NCBI RefSeq assembly: GCF_025758695.1
Contig: NZ_JANJQP010000002.1
Coordinates: forward strand, 496,001 to 560,000
Direction of reading: 5' to 3'
Source of the DNA: Oenococcus kitaharae
Lineage (GTDB): Bacteria > Bacillota > Bacilli > Lactobacillales > Lactobacillaceae
DNA length: 64,000 nt
Shown here in pieces: positions 24,764 to 32,356 of the stretch. A program made the position numbers and the translations under genes. Numbering within the stretch: position 1 is the stretch's first letter; every line of letters starts with the position of its first letter. A model generated the notes under the pieces. The model made no database searches and was not told the DNA's origin. It saw only the letters and a list, made by a program, of their open reading frames with translations.

Positions 24764-24969
24764 TGTAATCTATTAAAATTTTATTATTTTAATACTTTGT
24801 TCTCAGCTGAGCGGTTTTTTCTGTTGAAAAAAGCCACCGCCCCCGAGTACCCTTTAATTATTAGTAAAACATTATTCACGATAATTCCTGAAAATACGAA
24901 CATATATTCGCTTATCCTAATCGATCGTGTAAGCTAAGCTGACTTTAAATTTTGGAAGAGGTTAAGTTG
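24764..24969 (+). promoter_or_regulatory. Intergenic region before the sigma factor gene, hairpins
   Basis: This 206-bp gap contains a perfect 10-bp palindrome CTCAGCTGAG (24802-24811) and a hairpin GCGG-TTTTTTC / GAAAAAA-GCCA-CCGC (24811-24840), which could end the rlmB transcript. A LexA-like box lies at 24897-24910, and the Shine-Dalgarno sequence GGAAGAGG at 24953-24960. A firm -35/-10 pair was not found. Confidence 0.4.
24897..24910 (+). promoter_or_regulatory. LexA/DinR-like box upstream of the sigma factor gene
   Basis: CGAACATATATTCG differs at one position from the Gram-positive SOS box core CGAAC-N4-GTTCG (for example CGAACATATGTTCG). It lies about 60 bp before the start codon. The overlapping TACGAACA also resembles the ComX-type box TACGAATA, so autoregulation by the sigma factor is an alternative reading. 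Confidence 0.45.
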
Positions 24970-25533
24970 ATGCGGATAGAAAAGGCACTGAATAAAATTA
25001 GTCAAGGGGATGAGACGGGTTATGAACACATTATTTTGGTCACTAAGGGGTTAGTCAGAAAAATTTATTATCATTATTTAAGCAATGTTTTGGAGCTGGA
25101 TGATTGGGAAAGTGAGTGTTTGACGGTTCTCATGCACGCAGTGCGTCGTTACCATACAAATGGGAACTGCAAATTTACCACCTATTATTACGCTGCACTG
25201 CAGCATAAAGCTATGGATCTGCTGCGTAAAAGTTATTCTAAAAAGGAACAGAACCGTCGCCAGAATGTGTCCTTAGAAGAACTGGCCTTTAACGGATATG
25301 ATCCGGTAGATCACGGGTGGAATCAGGCGCAGACAAAAATGGATTTTGAGGATGCGATCAGCCAAACTGATTTTCGGGCTGGCGACAAAGAATCGCTTGC
25401 CATTAAAGAACTGTTTGGTGATTTAAAACAGGCGCAAATTGTTCAAAAGCAGGTCAAAGCGCACTCGCTGGATTATCGGAAAAAGCGTGTGACCAGAGAT
25501 ATTTACGCACATTTTTATGGTTTAGGCGAATAA
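24970..25533 (+). CDS. Competence-type (SigH/ComX-like) RNA polymerase sigma factor
   Basis: The 187-residue protein resembles sigma-70 region 2 proteins. The N-terminal half contains ELDDWESECLTVLMHAVRRY and KFTTYYYAALQHKAMDLLRKSYSKKEQNRR, equivalent to regions 2.2-2.4. The C-terminus is divergent and only weakly region-4-like. Position between rlmB and secE-nusG is that of sigH in Bacillus and of sigH/comX-like genes in lactobacilli, where they control competence genes. ATG 24970 has GGAAGAGG 9 bp upstream and is preferred to TTG 24952. A LexA-like box lies upstream. Its target genes cannot be seen here. Confidence 0.78.
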   Translation: MRIEKALNKISQGDETGYEHIILVTKGLVRKIYYHYLSNVLELDDWESECLTVLMHAVRRYHTNGNCKFTTYYYAALQHKAMDLLRKSYSKKEQNRRQNVSLEELAFNGYDPVDHGWNQAQTKMDFEDAISQTDFRAGDKESLAIKELFGDLKQAQIVQKQVKAHSLDYRKKRVTRDIYAHFYGLGE

Positions 25534-25561
25534 TGGACATAAGCAGATGGAAAAAATCTGT

Positions 25562-25567
25562 TAGAAT
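25562..25567 (+). promoter_or_regulatory. -10 element of secE
   Basis: TAGAAT lies 10 nt before ATG 25578. There is no Shine-Dalgarno sequence, so the leader would be a few bases at most. Confidence 0.4.
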
Positions 25568-25577
25568 GAACTTAACT

Positions 25578-25754
25578 ATGATTCGCTATATTAAAGGTAC
25601 AATTGCAGAAATGAAAAAAGTGACTTGGCTGAATGGCAGTGAGACCAGTCGGGACACGAGCTATGTGATCTTCAGTGCGATTTTTTTTGCCGGCTTTCTT
25701 GGAATTGTTGATTATTTAGTCGGACTTGGCGTTCGCTTGTTGATGAATCGATAA
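25578..25754 (+). CDS. secE: Preprotein translocase subunit SecE
   Basis: This short protein of 58 residues starts MIRYIKGTIAEMKKVTWLNG, the amphipathic helix and VTWPxG-like motif of SecE, with one membrane segment (SYVIFSAIFFAGFLGIVDYL). SecE clamps SecY in the membrane. The frame opens earlier (25533), overlapping the sigma stop, but those residues are not SecE-like; ATG 25578 gives the family length. rpmG, which normally precedes secE, is absent here. nusG follows after 73 bp with its own promoter. Confidence 0.93.
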   Translation: MIRYIKGTIAEMKKVTWLNGSETSRDTSYVIFSAIFFAGFLGIVDYLVGLGVRLLMNR

Positions 25755-25768
25755 AAATCAGTTAAAAT
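25740..25768 (+). promoter_or_regulatory. nusG promoter
   Basis: TTGATG, a 17-bp spacer and TAAAAT. The -35 element lies inside the end of secE, and a leader of about 50 bases with a GAGG Shine-Dalgarno sequence follows. Confidence 0.65.
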
Positions 25769-25827
25769 TGTTATTAAAGAGACCAAGGGCGACCGAGGTT
25801 TTTTATTTTGATTAAAAAGAGGCAATA

Positions 25828-26385
25828 ATGGTTGAACAAGAATTACAAAAGGATTGGTACGTGGTTCATACCTATTCTGGTTACGAAAATCGTGTCAAAC
25901 TAAACTTAGAGCAGCGTCGTGAATCAATGGGCATGACTGATTTCATTTTTCAGGTCATTGTGCCGGAAAACGAAACGATTAAGACTGGGCCTAATGGTGA
26001 ATTGAAAAAGGTTGTCGAAAACGATTTCCCTGGTTATGTGCTGGTTGAAATGGTGATGACAGACCAATCTTGGTATGTTGTCCGTAACACGCCTGGTGTG
26101 ACTGGATTCTTGGGTTCTCATGGACAAGGATCAAAGCCAAACCCTGTAACGAAAGATGAGATTGACCGGATCATGCACCGCATGGGCCTGATCGAACGCA
26201 AAGTTGATGATCTGAATGTTGAAGTCGGCGAGACGGTTTCAATTGTTGGTGGTGCCATGAATGGTATGGAAGGCAAAGTAACAGCGATTGACCGCGAAAA
26301 ACAAGAGGTCAAAGTATTGGTTGACATGTTTGGCCGAGAAACTGAAACTGAAGTTCCTTTCAACGATATCGATAAGATTTATTGA
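25828..26385 (+). CDS. nusG: Transcription termination/antitermination factor NusG
   Basis: The 185-residue protein has an NGN domain (WYVVHTYSGYENRVKLNLEQR, PGYVLVEMVMTDQSWYVVRNTPGVTGFLG) and a C-terminal KOW domain (VGETVSIVGGAMNGMEGKVTAIDREKQEV). It binds the RNA polymerase clamp and affects pausing and termination, and links to ribosomal protein S10. A Shine-Dalgarno sequence lies 6 bp before ATG 25828. In most Firmicutes rplK follows directly; here gluconate genes have been inserted behind a terminator. Confidence 0.96.
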   Translation: MVEQELQKDWYVVHTYSGYENRVKLNLEQRRESMGMTDFIFQVIVPENETIKTGPNGELKKVVENDFPGYVLVEMVMTDQSWYVVRNTPGVTGFLGSHGQGSKPNPVTKDEIDRIMHRMGLIERKVDDLNVEVGETVSIVGGAMNGMEGKVTAIDREKQEVKVLVDMFGRETETEVPFNDIDKIY

Positions 26386-26388
26386 GTG

Positions 26389-26417
26389 TATAATTTATCA
26401 GGTAACCGTTTGCCTGA
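26389..26417 (+). promoter_or_regulatory. TATAAT with cre-like palindrome upstream of the gluconate genes
   Basis: TATAAT (26389-26394) is followed by TCAGGTAACCGTTTGCCTGA (26398-26417), a 20-bp inverted repeat with centre AACCGTTT. It fits 9 of the 11 fixed positions of the CcpA cre consensus, located where it would block initiation or early elongation. The same repeat can form an RNA hairpin ahead of the terminator at 26429, so the region could also act as an attenuator. Confidence 0.4.
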
Positions 26418-26428
26418 AATAGATTTCC

Positions 26429-26472
26429 AAGCTGAGAAATGGTTTCGCAACTCATTTTTCGGCTTTTTTTAT
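26429..26472 (+). terminator. Terminator between nusG and gntK
   Basis: AGCTGAGAAATG pairs with CATTTTTCGGCT (two G-U pairs) around an 11-nt loop, followed by a T tract. Confidence 0.8.
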
Positions 26473-26512
26473 TGAGCATAATTCGGGCAGCTTCTTACAT
26501 TGGAGGATAGAT

Positions 26513-28069
26513 ATGGACTACATGATTGGTGTGGACCTTGGAACAACTAGTACAAAATCAGTCCTTTTTGATCTCAAAGGGCATGTGATCGCCTCTGCTA
26601 ATAATGGGTATCCCCTTTACAGAGACGAGCCTGATATGGCTGAAGAAGATCCAGTCGAGATTTTCGAAGCTTTGATTGATTCTTTGACCGATGTTGTGCG
26701 CAAGGCCGAATTAAAACAAGGTGATCAAGTGTTGGGCGTTTCCTTTAGCTCTGCGATGCATTCTTTAATTGCTTTTGATAAAGATTGGCAGCCCTTGACG
26801 CGTGTGATTACTTGGGCCGATGGCCGAGCGGTTAAATATGCCGAACAGCTGAAAAAAGATGGTACTGGGCAGGAAATTTACAGCAAGACCGGTACGCCGA
26901 TTCATCCCATGGCACCTTTAAGCAAATTGCTATGGCTGAAAAACGAACGGCCGGATATTTATAAAAAAGCTGCCCATTACTTAGGTATTAAGGAATATAT
27001 TTTTCACCGTTTATTCAATGCTAACAAAATGGATATTTCCATCGCGTCAGGTACTGGATTGTTTAACATTTTCAAACTGCAGTGGGATCAGCAGGCCTTG
27101 GCATTAACCGGCTTGTCGGTCGATCAATTGCCAAAACCAGTTGAACCCTACGAAATGGAACGCGGCATGATTTCTGAATATGCAAAAGTGATCGGTATTC
27201 CGGTGCAGACGCCTTTTATATATGGTGCCGGTGATGGGCCTTTGTCTAATTTGGGTGTTAATGCGATTCAACCAGGTGTGGCAGCCGTGACCATTGGGAC
27301 TTCCGGTGCGATTCGTGTTGTGACTGATAAGCCAAAAATTGATCCAAAAGGGCGGACATTTACTTATGCTTTGGATCGTGATCATTGGGTTGTCGGCGGG
27401 CCTGTCAACAATGGCGGAGATGTGTTTCGCTGGGCAAGAGATAATTTGTTTGATGCTGAAAAATCAACAGCTGCCTTACTGGGCATTGACTCTTATGACT
27501 TGTTGACAAAGATTGCTTCTAAAGTGCCGGCTGGTGCTGACGGTCTGCTCTTTCATCCTTATTTGAGTGGTGAACGTGCACCGATTTGGGATGCTAACGC
27601 GAGAGGCTCTTTCTTCGGCCTGACACATTACCACACGCGTGCACATATGGTGCGTGCTGTTCTGGAAGGCATTATTTTCAATATTTATATGGTGGCTTTG
27701 GCGTTGGAAGAAGTCGTCGGCGATTTGAAATCGGTTCAGGCGACTGGCGGCTTTGCCCGTTCAGCTTTGTGGCGTCAGATGCTGGCAGATATTTTTGAAC
27801 AGTCTGTCACGGTACCACAAGCCTTTGAATCCGGCGCTTTGGCTGCCACGGTTATTGGTCAGAAAGCTTTAGGCCTGACTGATAAGATTGAAAACATTGC
27901 CGGCATGGTTGGCGAAGCAAAAACCTATGAGCCGAATCCGGATAATTATCAGGTCTATCGTGAATTGACGCCGATCTTTATCCGTTTGAGCCGGCAATTG
28001 CAGACTGAATATGAGAACATCGCTAATTTTCAGCGTGAGCATGTTCACATTAAGATGACTGAAGAATAA
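26513..28069 (+). CDS. gntK: Gluconokinase (FGGY family)
   Basis: The 518-residue protein of the FGGY carbohydrate kinases starts MDYMIGVDLGTTSTKSVLFD (ATP phosphate-1 motif). It has VSFSSAMHSLIAFD, the sugar-binding VITWADGRA, GAGDGPLSNLG and the C-terminal ATGGFARSALWRQMLADI. Gluconokinase makes 6-phosphogluconate from gluconate and ATP. That intermediate feeds the phosphoketolase pathway central to this type of bacterium. GGAGG lies 8 bp before the ATG. The gluconate permease gene follows after 41 bp, which supports gluconate over other FGGY substrates. No gntR repressor is adjacent. Confidence 0.92.
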   Translation: MDYMIGVDLGTTSTKSVLFDLKGHVIASANNGYPLYRDEPDMAEEDPVEIFEALIDSLTDVVRKAELKQGDQVLGVSFSSAMHSLIAFDKDWQPLTRVITWADGRAVKYAEQLKKDGTGQEIYSKTGTPIHPMAPLSKLLWLKNERPDIYKKAAHYLGIKEYIFHRLFNANKMDISIASGTGLFNIFKLQWDQQALALTGLSVDQLPKPVEPYEMERGMISEYAKVIGIPVQTPFIYGAGDGPLSNLGVNAIQPGVAAVTIGTSGAIRVVTDKPKIDPKGRTFTYALDRDHWVVGGPVNNGGDVFRWARDNLFDAEKSTAALLGIDSYDLLTKIASKVPAGADGLLFHPYLSGERAPIWDANARGSFFGLTHYHTRAHMVRAVLEGIIFNIYMVALALEEVVGDLKSVQATGGFARSALWRQMLADIFEQSVTVPQAFESGALAATVIGQKALGLTDKIENIAGMVGEAKTYEPNPDNYQVYRELTPIFIRLSRQLQTEYENIANFQREHVHIKMTEE

Positions 28070-28110
28070 AAAAGTATTTGAGCATAAAAAGGATTTGACG
28101 GAGGAAGTTT

Positions 28111-29610
28111 ATGTTATCACTGGCAGCTATTACAGTTGACCCGAAAACCGGCTTTTATGATTGGCAGATGGGCGGGTTGAATGTTTGGCCATTTTTAATC
28201 TTGGTTTTGGGCATTATTTTATTGTTAACTTTGATTTTGAAGTTTAAAATCAACACATTTGTCACTTTGATTGTTGTCTCGATTGTTGTTGCATTCGCTT
28301 TAGGCATGAATCCAGCTGGTATTGCCGATGCGATTAAAAATGGTATTGGCGGCACATTAGGAGAACTGGTTGTCGTCTTCGGCTTTGGATCGATGATCGG
28401 CCGTTTGGTATCTGATTCAGGTGGTTCTTATCGAATTGCCAAAACACTGATTGCCATGTTTGGCAGAAAACGCCTGCAGTGGGCGGTTGCCTTTGCCTCC
28501 TTCATTATTGGTATTTCTCTGCTATTTGAAGTCGGCTTGGTTGTTTTGATTCCGATTGTCTTTACAATTGCTTTGGAAGCTGGCGTGCCTTTGCTTTATT
28601 TAGGCATTCCAATGGCGACAGCTTTGTCGGCTGCTCAAGGATTCTTGCCGCCGCAGCCTGCACCAACAGCGGTGACGAATGTGCTTGGTGCCAACATGGG
28701 GATGGTCTTAATCTACGGTATCTTAGTTGCTATTCCGGCAATGATTGTGGCCGGCCCATTATTTACACGTGTCGCACAAAAGTATTTGCCCAAAGCCTTC
28801 AAAATTACGAAACATTTGGATGCCTTAGGAACTGTCAAAGAGTTTAAATTAGAAGAAACACCTTCTTTTGGGCTTTCAATTCTGACTTCTTTGATGGCTG
28901 TTATCTTTATGGTTGTGACAACTATTATTACGATGATTGTCAATGGCGGCAAGCAAGTATACGGTGGCGTGATTGGCGATACAGCTTGGAAAGCCATGAC
29001 TAGTGCTGCACAAAATGGTTATCTGCTTCATCCGACTGATTTTCAGAAAATCGTCGCTTTTCTCGGTAATCCTCTGATTGCGATGGTCATTGCGCTGCTG
29101 TTTGCCATGTGGTCAATGGGCCGTCACCAAAAGCGTTCTATTAAGGAAGTTAACGCAACGCTATCTGATGCGATCAAGTCAATCGCTAATTTATTAATGG
29201 TTATTGGCGGCGGCGCAGCTTTTAAGGGCGTCTTGACTTCCGGTGGTATTTCGACGGCGATTGCTCAGGCATTTGCCCATTCATCAATGTCGCCAATTCT
29301 GTTTGCTTGGCTGGTAGCTGTGATTATCCGTGTTTCGGTGGGCTCAGCGACAGTTGCGGGGATGACATCGGCTGGTATCGTGGCTCCGATCGTGGCTGCG
29401 CAGACAGCGATCAATCCAGCTTTTGTGGTTCTGGCTATCGGTGCCGGTTCTTTGGCTGCAAGTCATGTCAATGATGCGGGTTTTTGGATGTTTAAAGAGT
29501 TCTTTGACTTGGATGTCAAAGAGACATTGAAGACTTGGACCGTTTTGGAAACACTGATTTCAGTGGTCGGGCTGCTGATGGTCTTATTGCTGGCAGCAAT
29601 TTTCCATTAA
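28111..29610 (+). CDS. gntP: Gluconate:proton symporter, GntP family
   Basis: The 499-residue membrane protein has about 12-14 helices and GntP signatures such as FGFGSMIGRLVSDSGGSYRIA, FLPPQPAPTAVTN and GAGSLAASHVNDAGFWMFKE. It imports gluconate with protons. It is slightly longer than typical 440-460-residue members because of an extended N-terminus and a loop near residues 285-315. GGAGGAAG precedes the ATG. It forms an operon with gntK, an insertion of catabolic genes into the nusG-rplK cluster. Confidence 0.92.
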   Translation: MLSLAAITVDPKTGFYDWQMGGLNVWPFLILVLGIILLLTLILKFKINTFVTLIVVSIVVAFALGMNPAGIADAIKNGIGGTLGELVVVFGFGSMIGRLVSDSGGSYRIAKTLIAMFGRKRLQWAVAFASFIIGISLLFEVGLVVLIPIVFTIALEAGVPLLYLGIPMATALSAAQGFLPPQPAPTAVTNVLGANMGMVLIYGILVAIPAMIVAGPLFTRVAQKYLPKAFKITKHLDALGTVKEFKLEETPSFGLSILTSLMAVIFMVVTTIITMIVNGGKQVYGGVIGDTAWKAMTSAAQNGYLLHPTDFQKIVAFLGNPLIAMVIALLFAMWSMGRHQKRSIKEVNATLSDAIKSIANLLMVIGGGAAFKGVLTSGGISTAIAQAFAHSSMSPILFAWLVAVIIRVSVGSATVAGMTSAGIVAPIVAAQTAINPAFVVLAIGAGSLAASHVNDAGFWMFKEFFDLDVKETLKTWTVLETLISVVGLLMVLLLAAIFH

Positions 29611-29614
29611 ATGA

Positions 29615-29643
29615 TTGATAAAATCAGTGGAAGAGCGTATAGT
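29615..29643 (+). promoter_or_regulatory. rplKA promoter
   Basis: TTGATA, a 17-bp spacer and TATAGT, just after the gntP stop. Confidence 0.75.
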
Positions 29644-29649
29644 CATAAC

Positions 29650-29728
29650 TGCATGTTTGTAGACAATCATGTGCGGGAGTGGCGTCACGGCTACGTATCA
29701 CCGCTAGATTACGAGAGGAGACATTATC
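29650..29728 (+). promoter_or_regulatory. rplKA leader, possible L1-binding site
   Basis: An ~80-nt leader contains GTGCGGGAGTGGCG pairing partly with CGTATCACCGC, then GAGAGGAG before the GTG. L1 commonly represses this operon by binding a 23S-like site in the leader. The fit here is judged from position and GGGAG-containing structure only. Confidence 0.4.
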
Positions 29729-30319
29729 GTGGCAAAAAATGTCGTAAAAATTGTTAAATTACAAATTCCAGCCGCCAAAGCAACCCCAGCACCACCTGTT
29801 GGACCAGCTCTAGGCCAGGCCGGTGTAAATATCGGGCAGTTCACTAAGGACTTCAACGCTCAGACTAAGGATCAAGCGGGTTCAATCATCCCAGTTGTCA
29901 TTTCTGTTTATGACGATCGTTCTTTCACCTTTGTTTTGAAGACACCTCCTGCATCGGACTTGCTCCGTAAGGCAGCAAAAGTTGATAAGGGTTCTGGACA
30001 ACCAAATACGTTAAAGGTTGCTAATGTGACCTCAGCTCAGATAGAAGAAATTGCAAAGATTAAGCTGCCTGATTTGAACGCAGCCAGTGTCGAAGCTGCT
30101 GTGAAAGTTGTTAGTGGAACTGCTCGTTCTATGGGCTTTTTGATTGATGGCAAGTCATTGGACGATGGTGCTGCACGCTTGGCTACCGGTGCTGAAATTG
30201 CTGAAGCCGAAGCTGAAGCCGAAGCTGAAGGTGCTGCTGCTGAAGCTGGTATCGTACCTAAGAAAGATGATGATGACGCTGACGCTACTGACGCGCCTGC
30301 AGAAGGGAGTGCCGAATAA
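29729..30319 (+). CDS. rplK: Ribosomal protein L11 with acidic C-terminal extension
   Basis: The first ~141 residues are standard L11: [20 protein letters not shown], the rRNA-binding C-terminal domain, and [14 protein letters not shown]. The protein then continues for about 55 more residues rich in Ala, Glu and Asp ([14 protein letters not shown] and [19 protein letters not shown]), for 196 in total; L11 is normally ~141. Part of the extension is coded by tandem copies of GCTGAAGCCGAA (about 30200-30227). L11 forms the base of the GTPase-associated stalk. The GTG start has a strong Shine-Dalgarno sequence (GAGAGGAG). The stop overlaps rplA (TAATG). Confidence 0.95.
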   Translation: MAKNVVKIVKLQIPAAKATPAPPVGPALGQAGVNIGQFTKDFNAQTKDQAGSIIPVVISVYDDRSFTFVLKTPPASDLLRKAAKVDKGSGQPNTLKVANVTSAQIEEIAKIKLPDLNAASVEAAVKVVSGTARSMGFLIDGKSLDDGAARLATGAEIAEAEAEAEAEGAAAEAGIVPKKDDDDADATDAPAEGSAE

Positions 30320-31011
30320 TGACTAAAAAACACAGTAAAAAGTATTTAGCCGCCGTCGAAAAAGTTGATGCGAGCAAGAAATATTCTTTGGCTGATGCCA
30401 CAGCACTCGTTAAAGAGATTGCTTTTACAAAGTTCGATTCCAATGTTGAAGTTGTCTTTGACTTGAATGTTGATACGACTAAAGCTGATCAGCAGCTGCG
30501 TGGTGCCATTGTGCTGCCTAACGGTTCTGGCAATGATAAAAAAGTTGCTGTCTTTGCTGAAGGCGATAAGGCGAAGGAAGCTTCTGATGCCGGTGCTGAT
30601 TTCGTTGGCACAGATGAATTGGTTGAGAAGGTCAAGGCTGGCTGGACTGACTTCGATGTTGCGATTGCGACACCGGATCAAATGGCTAAAGTCGGCCGTG
30701 TCGGCCGTGCTTTAGGACCAAAAGGCTTGATGCCTAACCCTAAAGAAGGAACTGTGACGCTGGATGTTGCTAAGGCAGTTAAAGATGCCAAGGGCGGCCA
30801 AGTCACATATCGTACCGACAAAAATGGTAATGTTGCCGTACCAGTTGGTAAAGTTTCATTTGATGCTGAAAAATTGGCACAGAACGTTAAGACTGTTTCT
30901 TCCACTGTTCTCTCGGCTCGTCCAAGTACAGTTAAAGGCACTTACGTCCTGAGTGCACACCTGGCTTCTACAATGGGCCCTGGTATTGCCCTTGATGTTG
31001 CATCACTATAA
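30319..31011 (+). CDS. rplA: Ribosomal protein L1
   Basis: The 230-residue protein is full-length L1: [49 protein letters not shown] and [18 protein letters not shown]. It binds the mobile L1 stalk of 23S rRNA and is the likely autogenous repressor of this operon. It is coupled to rplK by a one-base overlap. A terminator follows immediately. Confidence 0.97.
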   Translation: MTKKHSKKYLAAVEKVDASKKYSLADATALVKEIAFTKFDSNVEVVFDLNVDTTKADQQLRGAIVLPNGSGNDKKVAVFAEGDKAKEASDAGADFVGTDELVEKVKAGWTDFDVAIATPDQMAKVGRVGRALGPKGLMPNPKEGTVTLDVAKAVKDAKGGQVTYRTDKNGNVAVPVGKVSFDAEKLAQNVKTVSSTVLSARPSTVKGTYVLSAHLASTMGPGIALDVASL

Positions 31012-31016
31012 CGAAT

Positions 31017-31044
31017 AAAACGACTTGAGAAATCAGGTCGTTTT
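31017..31044 (+). terminator. Terminator after rplA
   Basis: The stem AAAACGACTTGA / TCAGGTCGTTTT with a GAAA loop. It overlaps the -35 region of the rplJ promoter. Confidence 0.88.
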
Positions 31045-31053
31045 GTATATACT
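31025..31053 (+). promoter_or_regulatory. rplJL promoter
   Basis: TTGAGA, a 17-bp spacer and TATACT, nested in the rplA terminator. Confidence 0.7.
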
Positions 31054-31061
31054 CATATAAG

Positions 31062-31192
31062 TAAATATCGTTTTTACCTAAGACGTCGGTTGCTGCAAAG
31101 TGTAATTCCTGCCGAGGAAAGCTAATTTTTCCATGGCCGCGTCTAGTGCGCGGTTTTCTTATGTATAGAACTATTTACGGAAAGGATATCTT
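31062..31192 (+). promoter_or_regulatory. Ribosomal protein L10 leader RNA
   Basis: The conserved L10-leader strings GTCGGTTGCTGC (31085-31096) and TTCCTGCCGAGG occur in order, mimicking the L10-binding kink-turn of 23S rRNA. A CCGCG / CGCGG hairpin with a short T-rich tail (31136-31162) could be an attenuator. L10(L12)4 binding would shut off rplJL. Confidence 0.82.
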
Positions 31193-31702
31193 ATGAGCGA
31201 AAAAGCGATTGCGATTAAAGCCCAAAAAGTTGACGAAGTCGCTGATCTGTTTGCAAATTCAGTTTCAGCTGTCGTTGCCAACGTTCGTGGCCTGACTGTC
31301 GCACAGGCTGATGATTTGCGTTCTCAGCTTCGTGATGAAGGTGTCTCCCTGAAGGTTATCAAGAACAAAATTTTGACTCGTGCTGCTGAAAAAGCCGGCT
31401 ATAAAGAGTTGAATGATGTCTTTAATGGCCCTTCGGCGGTTGCCTTTTCTAAAGAAGACGTTGTCGCACCTGCCCGTATTTTGAAAAAGTTCAGCAAGAC
31501 TGCTGATGCTTTGGAATTAAAAGGTGGTGTGATCGGCGGTAAAGTCGCAGATCTCGACACAATTAATCGTTACGCAGCATTGCCTTCCAAAGAGACTTTG
31601 CTTCAGCAATTGCTTGCTGAATTCCAGTCACCACTCCGCAGCTTTATGTATGCGGTTAAAGCGGTTGCTGAAAAGCGTGAAGCTGATGGCGAGACTGCCT
31701 AA
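31193..31702 (+). CDS. rplJ: Ribosomal protein L10
   Basis: The 169-residue protein starts MSEKAIAIKAQKVDEVADLF and shows VVANVRGLTVAQADDLRSQLRDEG, then KVIKNKILTRAAEKAG, typical of L10. The C-terminal helix that carries L7/L12 dimers ends the protein. It anchors the stalk to 23S rRNA. AAAGGAT lies 6 bp before the ATG. The L10 leader upstream gives the expected autogenous control with rplL. Confidence 0.97.
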   Translation: MSEKAIAIKAQKVDEVADLFANSVSAVVANVRGLTVAQADDLRSQLRDEGVSLKVIKNKILTRAAEKAGYKELNDVFNGPSAVAFSKEDVVAPARILKKFSKTADALELKGGVIGGKVADLDTINRYAALPSKETLLQQLLAEFQSPLRSFMYAVKAVAEKREADGETA

Positions 31703-31771
31703 GCTAGCGATAACGCAGCAAATTAATAGTTATTAGAGTATTAACTTTTTTAACGATCGAAAATAAATAAG

Positions 31772-31791
31772 ACGCAGATTTGTATCTGCAC
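31772..31791 (+). other. Hairpin in the rplJ-rplL intergenic region
   Basis: GCAGAT / ATCTGC with a TTGT loop lies just before the rplL Shine-Dalgarno sequence (GGAGG). It may help set the high L7/L12 yield by protecting or processing the mRNA; this is inferred. Confidence 0.45.
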
Positions 31792-31806
31792 GTTGGAGGA
31801 AAAAAC

Positions 31807-32172
31807 ATGGCATTTGATAAAGATGCAATTATCGCTTCTTTGAAAGAAGCTTCAATCCTCGATTTGGCTGACTTAGTTAAAGCTATCGAAGATGAATTTG
31901 GTGTTTCAGCTGCTGCTCCAGTTGCAGCTGGAGCAGGTGCTGGCGAAGAAGCCGCAGCTAAGGATTCGTTTGACGTTGAATTAACCGAACCTGGCCAAGC
32001 TAAGATTGGTGTTATCAAGGCTGTTCGTGATGCTACTGGCCTTGGTTTGAAAGAGTCTAAAGACTTAGTTGATGGTGCACCATCAGTTATCAAGTCAGCA
32101 TTGAGCGAAAGCGATGCTAACGACTTGAAAGCTAAGTTGGAAGCTGCTGGCGCAACTGTTACTCTTAAGTAA
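31807..32172 (+). CDS. rplL: Ribosomal protein L7/L12
   Basis: The 121-residue acidic protein begins [20 protein letters not shown], has the flexible Ala/Gly hinge ([16 protein letters not shown]) and the C-terminal factor-binding domain [20 protein letters not shown]. Multiple copies form the ribosomal stalk that recruits translation GTPases. ATG 31807 follows TTGGAGGAAAAAAC, a strong ribosome binding site; the frame is open further upstream, but that part is leader. A large ORF on the opposite strand is a composition shadow. Confidence 0.97.
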   Translation: MAFDKDAIIASLKEASILDLADLVKAIEDEFGVSAAAPVAAGAGAGEEAAAKDSFDVELTEPGQAKIGVIKAVRDATGLGLKESKDLVDGAPSVIKSALSESDANDLKAKLEAAGATVTLK

Positions 32173-32190
32173 TCAGCTGAAGTTTGATTC

Positions 32191-32234
32191 AAAACGATTC
32201 GAAATTTCCTGTTTGGAGTTCGGATCGTTTTTTA
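32191..32234 (+). terminator. Terminator after rplL
   Basis: AAAACGATTCGAA pairs with TTCGGATCGTTTT, followed by more T residues. Confidence 0.85.
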
Positions 32235-32260
32235 TTTTGTCCTAAAAGATATGGCTGCAT

Positions 32261-32288
32261 TTGTTCACTTTTCTTTTCAGGATATAAT
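32261..32288 (+). promoter_or_regulatory. Promoter of the rsmC-tadA pair
   Basis: TTGTTC, a 16-bp spacer and TATAAT. The ~60-nt leader holds an 8-codon ORF (32322-32348, peptide MNRRPKDF) ending 8 bases before the rsmC ATG. Confidence 0.5.
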
Positions 32289-32356
32289 AGGGACAGTCAA
32301 GCCGGCGTTGCATCAGACCTTATGAACAGGCGGCCGAAAGATTTTTGAATTGAAAT

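Noticed and set aside
31704-32192. 162-codon minus-strand ORF over rplL
   Set aside because: It is antisense to rplL and its Ser/Ala-rich product mirrors rplL codon composition.
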